DNA of 64,000 nucleotides from Nostoc sp. C052 (GCF_013393905.1 NZ_CP040272.1:4336001-4400000), one strand, 5' to 3'; positions 35,096-44,556 are shown, numbered from the stretch's first letter. The notes: a model not told the origin generated them from the sequence alone. Numbers and translations: made by a program.

Positions 35096-36418
35096 TTAAA
35101 AGAAACCTCCCAATTTTCCCACCCATCCTATTACCGATTGAGCCGTATCTTTATACTGCCATACCTGCTTGGTGATATTTTTCATCTGCTCAACCTGCTT
35201 ACTACTTAGATTCAGGAAAATTAACTCACGTTCTGCCAATTCTGGTTGATTTTGACTATTTTCCAATTCCTTAACGACCCACCATTCCATAATGGATGAG
35301 GCAAACTCATAGTTAATTTTTTCATCGTTATCGTAGCGTCGGAGAATACCACGTTCTTCTAATTCACGCAATTCTCTATCTTTTTGACTCAGGATAGTAT
35401 CTACATTATCTAATGTATACTTACGTTTACGATTTACGCGCCCCTCTAAGCGTGATAGGGCAAGGAATTTCAGCAAACTTTTTTCGTCATCAGTTGACTG
35501 ATTCCAAGCTGCGCGAAAGTATGGCCGATTTGCTCTTTCAAATTCTATAGCAAAATCTAAGACTGTTTTGATATCTTTATCTTGCCAAGCTCTATAAAGG
35601 ATAAAACCAGCATTCTGAATTAGTGCTGGATTTCCTCCAGAAATTTTTTGGATTTCTGCTTGTAAATTTAGTAGCCAGTCAATAGAAGATTTTTGAGCTA
35701 AATCTTGAAACCACCGTGATACTTCTTCCTCTCTGAATAACTTCAGGTATCTATAAGTATAATGATTGTTCCAAGGAGAAGTACCTTGTTCAATTTTTGG
35801 CCCCATTTCTGAGAGACGTTTTGGGGAAGTAACAATCACCGAAAGGTAATCTTTCTCTTCACCATGAGTTGCTAAAGAACGAAAGTTACTCAAAAATGAA
35901 CGCATTTCATCTTCTGTATAAGAAGCATTCGGGTACAAAGCGGCATCAAAATCATCAAGCAACAATAACAGAAACTTATTGTTTTTGCCAATCTCAGCTA
36001 ACAATAAGCGTAACTGATGAATATTGTAAGTTCCTGCTCCTAAAGTTTGCTCAAAGACAGGCTGCAATGCTAAATTATCTTTTGCTTTCTGTTGTAATGA
36101 ACTAAGTACTAGCTCCCAAAAGCCAATAGCAGTAAAAGGCGTAATTTCCCAACAATTGATAAAGACGATCAACGCTTGAGAATAATCGATTCCTCTATTT
36201 CTCCACGGTTCTTGTGATGAGGCAATATATTGTAGCAGTGAAGATTTACCCATACCACTACTGCCCTGAATTGCTAAACACGAGCGATTGCCGATTACAT
36301 CAAGTGCAGTATTAATATCAGAGCGGCGTCCGCTAAATTTATCTGGAGAAACTGCACCGCCAACATAGAAGGGATTTATCTCAGGTCTATCGGGGATTAG
36401 AGCGTTTTCTGTATTCAT
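35096..36418 (-). CDS. P-loop ATPase, paralogue of the adjacent double ATPase
   Basis: A 440-residue ATPase with PFYVGGAVSPDKFSGRRSDI, Walker A GSSGMGKSS, Walker B FLLLLLDDFDAALYP followed by YTEDEMRSFLSNFRSLA, and a C-terminal winged-helix-like region (LSQKDRELRELEERGILRRY). All of these have counterparts in the second half of the protein at 32165-35041. The gene is first of the two, 54 bp upstream, so they are probably one operon. A partnership between the two ATPases is inference. Confidence 0.75.
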   Translation of the reverse strand: MNTENALIPDRPEINPFYVGGAVSPDKFSGRRSDINTALDVIGNRSCLAIQGSSGMGKSSLLQYIASSQEPWRNRGIDYSQALIVFINCWEITPFTAIGFWELVLSSLQQKAKDNLALQPVFEQTLGAGTYNIHQLRLLLAEIGKNNKFLLLLLDDFDAALYPNASYTEDEMRSFLSNFRSLATHGEEKDYLSVIVTSPKRLSEMGPKIEQGTSPWNNHYTYRYLKLFREEEVSRWFQDLAQKSSIDWLLNLQAEIQKISGGNPALIQNAGFILYRAWQDKDIKTVLDFAIEFERANRPYFRAAWNQSTDDEKSLLKFLALSRLEGRVNRKRKYTLDNVDTILSQKDRELRELEERGILRRYDNDEKINYEFASSIMEWWVVKELENSQNQPELAERELIFLNLSSKQVEQMKNITKQVWQYKDTAQSVIGWVGKLGGFF

Positions 36419-36608
36419 TGGGAATAACTTTGAAGATGGAGCAAGAAAGTCAAGTGATATTAATTGTTCATCTGCTGATAGATATTTTACAGCTAACTAC
36501 CCTGAAATCTAGGAAAAATATCTGCCTTGTTATTACCAATAACTGAAGTTCTGGGCGGGATGTCTTGTCTGGCTTTCACCTTGTCAGGTTAATTCTCCTC
36601 TTGGTGTA

Positions 36609-36669
36609 GATGGTTAACAGCTTGCAATCACAGGGATTCTGCAAAAGCGATCGCGTCATTGCTTGAGAT
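36609..36669 (-). pseudogene. Copy of the recN 3' end
   Basis: About 60 bp match the end of recN (37611-37671) with few mismatches, including an identical 18-base stretch GCAAAAGCGATCGCGTCA. On the minus strand it encodes DAIAFAESL, a stop, then LQAVNH; recN ends DAIAFAESLLLQAANHRRG. It is a broken relic. The VOC-like gene lies between the relic and intact recN. The rest of 36419-36762 shows nothing else recognisable. Confidence 0.75.
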
Positions 36670-36762
36670 TGGCTGAAAGTAATCTTAGTTATGATTGTTG
36701 ATACAAGCCCAGTTTGTAAGCCACAATATTAAATACCAAGATCGTTTTTATAGGTTAGCATT

Positions 36763-36825
36763 ATGAGCAATAACCTTTCATTAGATGCTATAGAAGGTTT
36801 CAACTTAGGAGACTTCGATGAGTAA
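36763..36825 (+). CDS. Possible 20-residue peptide overlapping the VOC gene start
   Basis: ATG at 36763 opens a 20-codon frame encoding an acidic peptide (MSNNLSLDAIEGFNLGDFDE). Its stop overlaps the start of the next gene within ATGAGTAA (36818-36825), the geometry of translational coupling. There is no strong ribosome-binding site before it, whereas a good AGGAG sits inside it for the next gene. It may be a leader peptide or a chance frame. Confidence 0.3.
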   Translation: MSNNLSLDAIEGFNLGDFDE

Positions 36826-37435
36826 GGAATCGCCTTTTGTAGAAACCAACGGATTGCTCTTGTATAAACAAGAATGCAAAACTCCAGAATTTTTAAACTC
36901 ATCCTTTTGTATACATCTATTTGGTGAACTAGTTGTCGTAGATCATTATGTACTGTTGTTTCCTGATTCAGGAACTCTCACAGACTACGCTAAAACTCTG
37001 GTCAACTATGATGCCAAAATCACGGAAGGGCCAGGAAAATGGCCTGATGATTTTTGTCCAGAGCAAAACCTCTTGCCCGAAGATGCTGGCATGTACTTTC
37101 TCTCAGCCTTAATGCCGTCAGGCATGATTTTGGTACTGCTTGCACCGAACGCACCAGATGAACAGATCGCTAGCTTATGCCAGCAGCAAGGTTTTAATAC
37201 TGTCCATCATGTTGCCATTCTTGTTGATGATATCTATACAGCAGCAGAGGTTTGGCAGAACAAAGGCTTTATTCCTCTATCTATGACTCCTCAAGAAGAT
37301 GGCTCTTTATGCCAATGGTTTTTCCGCAACTGGGCAGGCCAAATTATAGAGCTAATCTGCCGCAAATGGACGGGTAAAGAAACTTTCTCCTGCGAGAATA
37401 TCGCTGGTTTACGCCTTTCAGAATTGGCAGCGTGA
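36818..37435 (+). CDS. VOC/glyoxalase-superfamily protein (dioxygenase-like)
   Basis: A 205-residue soluble protein. The C-terminal half resembles a VOC module: VHHVAILVDDIYTAAEVWQN with a candidate metal-binding His, and WAGQIIELICRK with the usual C-terminal Glu. The N-terminal half (VVVDHYVLLFPDSG) looks like the second half of a paired VOC fold. 4-Hydroxyphenylpyruvate dioxygenase-type proteins share this plan, but this one is too short to be that enzyme. The ribosome-binding site AGGAG is 6 bp upstream. Reaction unknown. Confidence 0.65.
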   Translation: MSKESPFVETNGLLLYKQECKTPEFLNSSFCIHLFGELVVVDHYVLLFPDSGTLTDYAKTLVNYDAKITEGPGKWPDDFCPEQNLLPEDAGMYFLSALMPSGMILVLLAPNAPDEQIASLCQQQGFNTVHHVAILVDDIYTAAEVWQNKGFIPLSMTPQEDGSLCQWFFRNWAGQIIELICRKWTGKETFSCENIAGLRLSELAA

Positions 37436-37590
37436 AGGGGGTAGGAGGCAGGAGGCAGAGTAGTTAATTGAAAAGAATAAGGGACTTCCAAATAAAAAAT
37501 AATCAATCGCTTTGGGGAGACAAGGGAGAAATATTGCTAGCTTATCCACCTTGTCCTCCTGCTCCCTGCTCCCTGCCCTCTGCTCCCTCC

Positions 37591-39339
37591 TCAAGTATGC
37601 TCTCCACGACGGTGGTTAGCAGCTTGTAATAACAGAGATTCAGCAAAAGCGATCGCGTCACTTGCAGATTTACCACCAGCTAACTGTGCTAGTTCTTCCC
37701 GGCGTGTGGTTAAATTATCCAAAGTAGTAACTCTGACAACGGTACGCTGTTCAGCATTGATATTGTTAGCTTTTTTACTCTTGCCTTGATTAATAGTTTG
37801 CTTATCTACGCGGAAATGGCGATCGGCCATTGCTGCAACTAAAGGCTGGTGGGTAACACATAATACTTGGTTGCGCTGACTTAGCTGGTGTAATTTTTCT
37901 GCGATCGCTTGGGCTACCCTTCCTGAAACCCCAACATCAATTTCATCAAAAACCATTGTTCCAGCTACATCAACCTGAGAAAAACAAGCTTTCAGCGCCA
38001 ATAAAAAGCGGCTCATTTCCCCACCAGAGGCAATTTCCGTTAATGGTTGCAGTGGTTCTCCAGGGTTAGAACTAAATGTAAAGGTAATTTTATCTGCTCC
38101 CATCGCAGTTGGAAAAGCTGGTAATATTTCAACCAGAAACTTCACCTTTTCCATCGCTAGGGGCTTGAGTTCAGCGATCAAACGCGATTCTAAATTAGCA
38201 GCCGCTTTACTCCGCAATTGAGTTAACTGATTAGTTGCTTGGGTGAGTTTTTCAAAACACGCTTTTTCTTGCTGTTCCAAATTTTCGATAGATTGTTCGC
38301 TGTCGTTAAGTTGGGCTAATTCCCCTTGAATACGTTGGTAATATGCGATCGCTTCTGTCAGTGTTGGCCCATATTTGCGGCAAATTTGCTTTAATTCCTG
38401 AATCCGTTCTTCCACCTCTTCCAACCGCTGCGGATCGGCTTCCAATCCGTCCCCATAAGCATTAATCTGCCTTCCCACTTCCATTACCGCAGCTTGCGCG
38501 TCCCGCACTAATTCCAACAGGTGTTGTAGTTGGGTATCATATTCCACCATGTCATTTAATATCGCCTCACTGTCTCCCAATAAATCTCCGGCGGCGGGAG
38601 TTTCAGTATCGTTTTGATACAAAGCCTGATAAACCTTATAACTCATCTGCTGCAAATCGACGACATGATTCAGGCGTTCTCGTTCTTGTCCCAACTGTTC
38701 CAATTCATTAGGTTCGCCCAGATTAGCTGCTCCCAATTCTTGTACTTGATAAGCGAGCAAATCTAGCTGTTGCAACCTTTCTCGTTCTGATGTCCGGCGT
38801 TTCTCTAGGGCTAAATGCGCCTGTTGGTAAGTACTAAAACTCGTAGCAACTTTATGACGCTGCTGCATCAAGGAGTCGCCGCCATATAAATCTAACCAGT
38901 CTCGGACTTGGGCAGATTGTCCCACTTGTACAGTTTGACCTTGGGCTGTGATTTCCACCAAGCGATCGCGCATTCCTGCCATAATCTGCCGATTTACCAA
39001 CACACCATTCACCCGCGATCGACTACGGATATTACTAGCAGTCGCCGTGATTTCTCGGCTAATGACTACAGAATTTTCATCAAGCAAATCTATTTCTTGT
39101 TCAGTCAACCAAGCCGCTAGGGGTGCATTTGAGGTAAAAGTCGCTTCTACCATCGCCCGACTTGTCCCCGTGCGAATGACTCGACTAGAGACTTTACCGC
39201 CCAAAGCAGCATCAATGGCATCCAAGATAATCGATTTTCCCGCGCCGGTTTCACCTGTCAACACATTTAGTCCCGCGCCAAATTCTAATTCCAGTTGGTC
39301 AATTAGGGCAAAGTTTTCAATTCGTAGGCAGAGCAACAT
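37591..39339 (-). CDS. recN: DNA repair protein RecN
   Basis: SMC-like ATPase acting early in double-strand-break repair. The 582-residue product has the expected size. Walker A TGETGAGKS is near residues 28-36 after MLLCLRIENFALIDQLELEF; a long coiled coil fills the middle; the C-terminal head has the signature LTEIASGGEMSRFLLALK and Walker B MVFDEIDVGVSGRVAQAI. The frame is open 27 codons further upstream, but the N-terminal family sequence starts at the ATG at 39337-39339. A degenerate copy of its 3' end lies about 0.9 kb downstream. Confidence 0.95.
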   Translation of the reverse strand: MLLCLRIENFALIDQLELEFGAGLNVLTGETGAGKSIILDAIDAALGGKVSSRVIRTGTSRAMVEATFTSNAPLAAWLTEQEIDLLDENSVVISREITATASNIRSRSRVNGVLVNRQIMAGMRDRLVEITAQGQTVQVGQSAQVRDWLDLYGGDSLMQQRHKVATSFSTYQQAHLALEKRRTSERERLQQLDLLAYQVQELGAANLGEPNELEQLGQERERLNHVVDLQQMSYKVYQALYQNDTETPAAGDLLGDSEAILNDMVEYDTQLQHLLELVRDAQAAVMEVGRQINAYGDGLEADPQRLEEVEERIQELKQICRKYGPTLTEAIAYYQRIQGELAQLNDSEQSIENLEQQEKACFEKLTQATNQLTQLRSKAAANLESRLIAELKPLAMEKVKFLVEILPAFPTAMGADKITFTFSSNPGEPLQPLTEIASGGEMSRFLLALKACFSQVDVAGTMVFDEIDVGVSGRVAQAIAEKLHQLSQRNQVLCVTHQPLVAAMADRHFRVDKQTINQGKSKKANNINAEQRTVVRVTTLDNLTTRREELAQLAGGKSASDAIAFAESLLLQAANHRRGEHT

Positions 39340-39593
39340 CAAGCCAAATTCTCCATGAGGGCAGATGCCGGATAATTCCAATTTACAGGACAATAAGTAT
39401 AATCTTTCAGCAACTAGCAATACCTACTACTATTGGACTAGTATGCCCATTTCAGTGTAACAAACTACTGGGGAATAGAGATTAGGGGAGCAAGGAAGAA
39501 ATAACCAATGCCCAATTCCCCATTCCCAATCCCCAATTTCTAAACATATTGTTACAATACTTAATGTGATCGTTCTGACTGGTGGCCTTTTTC

Positions 39594-41606
39594 ATGATTG
39601 TTAAGACACTTCCCCCTAGTTCCCGACCGATTCAGGAGGACAGTCACAACGGCACAAATCGCCGGGGTGAACTGGACGTTATTGATATAGTGCCAGAAAA
39701 AAATGGTAGACAAAGCTTAGTTGTGACGCAGATAGACTCGTCGCAGACATCGCCAAGACTCTTAAGCGCCCAAAAGGTAAGGATAACAGCCGAACCTGAA
39801 ACGCTTTACGATCCCGTGACCATAGCGGCGCATTACCAAAACAGACCGCTGCAAGTTGTACAGCGAATTTTTGCTGTGTTGGGGCCGACTCTATCCTTTG
39901 CCTTTGGGTTGTGGTCGGATGGTAAACGGGGAATTGTCGTCAAAAATGACCGCCGCCGAGCCACTCAGCTACGAGTATTGCTGACTCAATTGGGGCCTGC
40001 TTACATCAAAATTGGACAAGCTTTGTCCACCAGACCGGATTTAGTTCCTCCAGTCTTCTTAGAAGAATTAACTAAGCTACAAGACCAATTACCACCCTTT
40101 CCCAACGAAATTGCTTACCAGTTTATCAAAGAAGAATTAGGCGCACCTCCAGAAGATGTTTACGCCGAACTCTCGGCGGAGCCAATTGCTGCGGCTTCCT
40201 TGGGCCAAGTCTATAAAGGTAAGCTCAAAACTGGCGAAGAAGTCGCCGTAAAAATCCAACGCCCTGACTTAAGAGAGCGAATTACCATTGACTTGTATAT
40301 TTTGCGTAACCTTGCGGCTTGGGTGCAGAAAAAGGTCAAACGGGTAAGAAGTGACTTAGTTGGGATTCTTGATGAATTAGGCGATCGCATTTTTGAAGAG
40401 ATGGACTACATCCACGAAGGTGAAAATGCTGAACGATTCTTCGAGCTATACGGTCACATAAAAGACATATACGTACCGAAAATTTACTGGGAATATACCA
40501 ATCGTCGCGTTTTGACGATGGAGTGGATTAATGGTACAAAACTAACCCAGACAGCAGAAATTAGTGCCCAAGGCATAAATGCTCGTTACCTCATTGAAGT
40601 GGGAGTGCAGTGTTCTCTGCGTCAGTTGCTAGAACACGGATTTTTCCACGCCGATCCCCACCCTGGTAATTTGTTAGCAACACCAGATGGTAAGCTAGCT
40701 TATCTCGACTTTGGGATGATGAGTGAGATTAAGCCACCACAGCGTTATGGTTTAATTGAAGCGATCGTCCACGTTGTCAACCGCGACTTTGAAGGATTAG
40801 CAAAAGACTACGTTAAATTAGATTTCTTATCACCAGAAACCGATTTAACACCAATTATCCCAGCTTTTGCGAGAGTCTTTGCTGATGCCGAAGGAGCCAG
40901 TGTTGCCGATCTTAATATTAAAAGCATCACCGATGAACTATCGGCTTTGATGTACGAATATCCTTTCCGCGTACCACCCTACTACGCCTTAATTATTCGT
41001 TCCCTCGTAACGCTGGAAGGCATTGCAATATTCATAGATCCTAACTTTAAAGTCCTCAGCGAAGCTTATCCCTACGTTTCTAAACGCCTATTAACAGATC
41101 CAGCACCACAATTAAGAGCATCATTGCAAGATTTGCTATTTAAAGATGGCAGATTTCGCTGGAATCGCTTAGAAAACTTGTTAAAAAATGCGCGTAACAG
41201 TCAAGACTACGACTTTAACTTAGTGCTGAATCAGGGCATAGAATTTCTATCATCTGAACGCGGTGCTTTCATTCGTGACAAACTAGTAGATGAATCTGTT
41301 AACGGACTCGATGCTTTAAGTAAAAATGTTTTGCATAACTTTACTTCCCTGTTGCGGGAACGGGTAGGATTGACAGCAGTTAATGAAACTCCAGCGGCGA
41401 CAGTTGAGCAACAACAAACCTTAGAGCATATCAAACGTATATTAGGTATTCTCCGAGAAACACAAGGCTTTGATCCAATTCAACTAGCATCTCAAATTGC
41501 TCAGTTATTGGTAAATTCAGATGTACAACGTTTAGGTCAACAAATTGCCAACCGCTTCACGCAAAAGGCTGTAGCTAGATTAATTCGGCAATTATTAGCA
41601 TCGTAG
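39594..41606 (+). CDS. ABC1/UbiB-family atypical kinase
   Basis: A 670-residue protein of the ABC1/ADCK/UbiB family. Key motifs are present: the family KxGQ motif in YIKIGQALSTRPDLVPPVFL, the Ala-rich nucleotide loop AAASLGQVYKG, VAVKIQRPDL with the ATP-binding Lys, EMDYIHEGENAERF, the catalytic FFHADPHPGNLL and the metal-binding AYLDFGMM. Cyanobacterial members are linked to plastoquinone/tocopherol lipid metabolism and stress, but the exact role here is unknown. The first 60 residues are variable. An upstream GTG (39582) would add four residues. Monocistronic. Confidence 0.9.
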   Translation: MIVKTLPPSSRPIQEDSHNGTNRRGELDVIDIVPEKNGRQSLVVTQIDSSQTSPRLLSAQKVRITAEPETLYDPVTIAAHYQNRPLQVVQRIFAVLGPTLSFAFGLWSDGKRGIVVKNDRRRATQLRVLLTQLGPAYIKIGQALSTRPDLVPPVFLEELTKLQDQLPPFPNEIAYQFIKEELGAPPEDVYAELSAEPIAAASLGQVYKGKLKTGEEVAVKIQRPDLRERITIDLYILRNLAAWVQKKVKRVRSDLVGILDELGDRIFEEMDYIHEGENAERFFELYGHIKDIYVPKIYWEYTNRRVLTMEWINGTKLTQTAEISAQGINARYLIEVGVQCSLRQLLEHGFFHADPHPGNLLATPDGKLAYLDFGMMSEIKPPQRYGLIEAIVHVVNRDFEGLAKDYVKLDFLSPETDLTPIIPAFARVFADAEGASVADLNIKSITDELSALMYEYPFRVPPYYALIIRSLVTLEGIAIFIDPNFKVLSEAYPYVSKRLLTDPAPQLRASLQDLLFKDGRFRWNRLENLLKNARNSQDYDFNLVLNQGIEFLSSERGAFIRDKLVDESVNGLDALSKNVLHNFTSLLRERVGLTAVNETPAATVEQQQTLEHIKRILGILRETQGFDPIQLASQIAQLLVNSDVQRLGQQIANRFTQKAVARLIRQLLAS

Positions 41607-41632
41607 TAAAAGTTATGAGTTAAAAACTTTCT

Positions 41633-41905
41633 TTACAGCTATTTTCAGGTAAATAGACCACGTGGTAGGGGTACAGCATTGCTCATACGTGTCAACTTAA
41701 CGTCAAAGCAAGTCTAGAACTAGCTTTTAGATTACCTCGTTTACTTCGTTCCCAGTCTCCGACTGGAAATGCTTGTCTTTGAGGCTCCGCCTCACTTTAC
41801 TGGCGGCAGCCTCTTTTGAGTTGCATTTCCAGCCAGAGGCTAGAAACGAGGTTTTAAAGGAGTTTCAGCTTAAGTTGACATCAATGAGCATTGCTATGCC
41901 CCTAC
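41633..41905. repeat. MITE-like repeat with 36-bp terminal inverted repeats (copy 1)
   Basis: Arms at 41665-41700 and 41870-41905 are inverted repeats of 36 bp with six mismatches (outer ends GTAGGGG and CCCCTAC, inner ends TCAACTTAA and TTAAGTTGA). Between them are smaller palindromes such as GAGGCTCCGCCTC. The left part from 41633 through the core matches 56212-56448. No credible protein is encoded, although a 116-codon frame crosses it. This is a non-autonomous, MITE-type dispersed repeat. Confidence 0.75.
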
Positions 41906-41949
41906 GAGAGATATGGTTCAAATATATGAAAACTGCTGTAATTCATAAA

Positions 41950-42492
41950 TCAATTAGCAACTACATAACCCAACTCTTGCAGCTTTTCCAACACCTTAGT
42001 TGCACTTCCAGCAACACTTTCTTGGTTAGTTTGGCATTCGACTTCAGGATAGAGCGGTATTTCATAAGGATCATCAATACCAGTGAAGTGCTTAATTTCC
42101 CCGGCTCTTGCTTTTTTATATAACCCTTTTACGTCTCGCCGCTCACAAACCTCTAATGATGCATTGACGTAAACTTCAACAAAAGATGGAATACTTTGGC
42201 GCACTTCTTCCCGAATTTCGCGGTACGGTGAAATTGCCGAAACCAAAACAATTACATTATTTCTGGTAAGAAGGTGAGCGACAAAGCCAATGCGCCGAAT
42301 ATTCTCTTCTCGATCCTCTTTGCTGAAACCCAACCCCTTGCATAGGTTTTGACGTACTGTATCGCCATCCAGAACTTCAACTCTGTATCCCTGTATCCGC
42401 AATTCCTTCTCCACGAATTTACAGATAGTAGTTTTACCTGCACCACTCAAACCAGTGAACCATACCGTCACACCAGAATTTTGTTGTATCAT
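41950..42492 (-). CDS. cysC: Adenylyl-sulfate kinase (APS kinase)
   Basis: Phosphorylates adenosine 5'-phosphosulfate to PAPS in sulfate assimilation. The 180-residue product has the family length and motifs: P-loop FTGLSGAGKTTI, DGDTVRQNL, GFSKEDREENIRRIG, the VSAISPYREIRE stretch, FVEVYVNASLEVCERRDVKG and GIDDPYEIPLYPEV. The stop lies 45 bp from the MITE-like repeat. No other sulfur genes are adjacent. Confidence 0.95.
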   Translation of the reverse strand: MIQQNSGVTVWFTGLSGAGKTTICKFVEKELRIQGYRVEVLDGDTVRQNLCKGLGFSKEDREENIRRIGFVAHLLTRNNVIVLVSAISPYREIREEVRQSIPSFVEVYVNASLEVCERRDVKGLYKKARAGEIKHFTGIDDPYEIPLYPEVECQTNQESVAGSATKVLEKLQELGYVVAN

Positions 42493-42632
42493 CTTACCTC
42501 CGCCTTATACTTCAAATGGCACACCCAAAAAAGCTTTTTTAGGTAATTTTTCAGATTCAGATAGCAATTTTATTTTTATAATCTTTTTTTAGCAGTAATT
42601 TTAGGCGATACCAATGGCTTTGCTCGCAATCA

Positions 42633-42862
42633 CGGGAGCATCCCAAATGTCTAAAAATATAATTTGTCATTGCGTACTCCTTCGGAGAACCCGTAGGTAT
42701 AGAACGCATTGAAGCAAAGCAATCGCAAACTACAGATGTTGCGATTGCTTTATTTTGCAACTCTTGGAGACGCTACCGCGTAGCAATATCTGCGTAGGGG
42801 TACGCTTCATTTGCAATGACAAGTAACGATTTTGGTAAATTGATACAATTGGGATGTTCCCG
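42633..42862. repeat. Long imperfect palindromic repeat
   Basis: End arms CGGGAGCATCCCAA (42633-42646) and TTGGGATGTTCCCG (42849-42862) are inverted repeats with one mismatch. Just inside, TTGTCATTGCG and GCAATGACAAG pair again. The core contains the CGTAGGGGTACGC / CTACCGCGTAG dispersed-repeat sequence. The 230-bp unit has no plausible gene and looks like a MITE-type element of a different family from the one at 41665. Confidence 0.65.
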
Positions 42863-43452
42863 CAATCACAACATCATTTATTTTGTCGAACACTCTTTGA
42901 CTCATTGTAAGTGAGTAACTACGTAACTGCACTTAGCTCTACTTTACTTTTTAATACATTTAATAGCAATGTTTGTGATGAGCTACACATCTACGCACTT
43001 TCTTAAAAATAACGACAAAACTCGCTTCTATACAAAGAAAATCTACTGATCCATCTCGCAAATTATTAAAGTTTTAAGCAAATTATATGTTCAGTATATA
43101 TACAGATTTTATTTAAATAAATAGTCTCTAATATAACAATAGTTTACAAAATTAGATTTAGGGCTAAGAAATTATAAAAACTGAATTCCAACTGTCTGCA
43201 AAGTTAGATACAGTGCAGCTTTATCGTGGTGTGACCTGTTATCTGGGGGCGATCTCTTTTGGGTTCTTTCTCTGGTGCAGGTTTGTTTATTGACAATGAT
43301 GGCACGCCTGATCGTCTTTGTCCTTAATTCTGAGAGATTCGTAACGAGCGATTTATCATTCAATTTCAACAAAGCTAAAGCCACTAACTATTTTTGTACT
43401 CAACTAAGTCCAAATTTCCCCAACAAAATTTGAAATTTAATTCAACTTATTT
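42863..43452. other. AT-rich intergenic region upstream of the TIGR03032 gene
   Basis: About 590 bp without a supportable gene. It is AT-rich in the first two thirds; a 70-codon minus-strand frame (43172-43384) has no recognisable features. It probably holds the promoter of the following gene, but no specific boxes were chosen. Confidence 0.5.
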
Positions 43453-44556
43453 ATGTTAGCCACCTCTACCACTACTGCACCAGAAGAGAATAACTTAATT
43501 CAGTGTGATGCAGATCAGGGATTTATCTCCTGGCTTAGTCAAGCCGGAGGCTCAGTCGCCATCACCACCTACCAAGCTGGAAAACTGGCAGTTGCGGGCT
43601 GGAATGGTCAACAGATAACTATGCTGTTACGCCAATTTTCCAAACCAATGGGGTTAGCAGTTCATGGTTCACGTTTGGCACTGGCTAGCCAGCATGAAGT
43701 CTGTTTACTAGCCAATGCTCCCGCATTAGCTTATGAGTTTTTAGAAGACCAGCCCGGACGCTATGATGCCCTTTATCTGCCACGGATGACATATTTTACA
43801 GGCGACCTGAACATTCACGACCTGGAATTTGGCAGAGAAGGGCTGTGGATTGTCAACACCCGTTTTTCGTGTCTTTCCACCTTGAGTCCAGATTTTAGCT
43901 TTGTACCGCGCTGGCATCCCAAATTTATTTCCCAAGTAGTGCCAGAAGACCGCTGCCATCTGAATGGGTTAGCGATGGTGGATGGCAAACCCAAGTATGT
44001 GACTGCTCTCGGTGCGACAGATAGCGTCGGGGGGTGGCGACCAGGTAAAGCCAACGGTGGGGTCGTGGTGGAAGTGGAGAGTAATGAAATTATTGTAGAT
44101 GGATTATCAATGCCCCATTCCCCAATCTGGCATGACGGATTTTTATGGTTACTAAACTCTGGTGCTGGAGAAATCTGGCGTATTCACCCAGAATCAGGAG
44201 ACAAACAGGTAGTCTGTGTGCTACCTGGATTTCTGCGTGGGTTGTGCTGTGTGGGCTATTACGCCCTAGTGGGACTATGCCAAATTCGGGAACGGCATAT
44301 TTTTGGGGGGTTGCCCATTACTCAACGGTTTGAGCGGTTACTCTGTGGTGTGGCAGTCGTGGATTTGCGAAATGGGCAGCAAGTGGGGATGCTGAAGTTC
44401 ACTACAGGCTGTCAAGAACTTTATGATGTGCAGTTTCTTGCTGGTGTACAGCGTCCGATGGTTTTGAATCAGGAACGAAAAGAAATCCGCCAAGCATTTA
44501 CAGCACCAGAGTTGAACTACTGGCTGCGACCAAGTGCGGTGATTCCTAATGACTAA
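43453..44556 (+). CDS. TIGR03032 family protein
   Basis: A 367-residue protein that I recognise as the TIGR03032 family of unknown function. Characteristic pieces are SWLSQAGGSVAITTYQAGKL, PMGLAVHGSRLALASQHEV, TGDLNIHDLEFGREGLWIVN, DRCHLNGLAMVDGKPKYVTA and LPGFLRGLCCVG followed by ALVGLCQIRE. The repeated beta-strand pattern suggests a propeller-like fold. There is no signal peptide. It lies 65 bp upstream of the giant RTX gene on the same strand and may be co-expressed with it; in other bacteria such proteins are also found near large surface or secreted proteins (recollection, moderate certainty). Confidence 0.85.
   Translation: MLATSTTTAPEENNLIQCDADQGFISWLSQAGGSVAITTYQAGKLAVAGWNGQQITMLLRQFSKPMGLAVHGSRLALASQHEVCLLANAPALAYEFLEDQPGRYDALYLPRMTYFTGDLNIHDLEFGREGLWIVNTRFSCLSTLSPDFSFVPRWHPKFISQVVPEDRCHLNGLAMVDGKPKYVTALGATDSVGGWRPGKANGGVVVEVESNEIIVDGLSMPHSPIWHDGFLWLLNSGAGEIWRIHPESGDKQVVCVLPGFLRGLCCVGYYALVGLCQIRERHIFGGLPITQRFERLLCGVAVVDLRNGQQVGMLKFTTGCQELYDVQFLAGVQRPMVLNQERKEIRQAFTAPELNYWLRPSAVIPND

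Noticed and set aside
41773..42123. 116-codon plus-strand frame
   Set aside because: It crosses the MITE-like repeat and then runs antisense to cysC.
43172..43384. 70-codon minus-strand frame upstream of the TIGR03032 gene
   Set aside because: Composition is unlike that of neighbouring genes and there is no recognisable motif.
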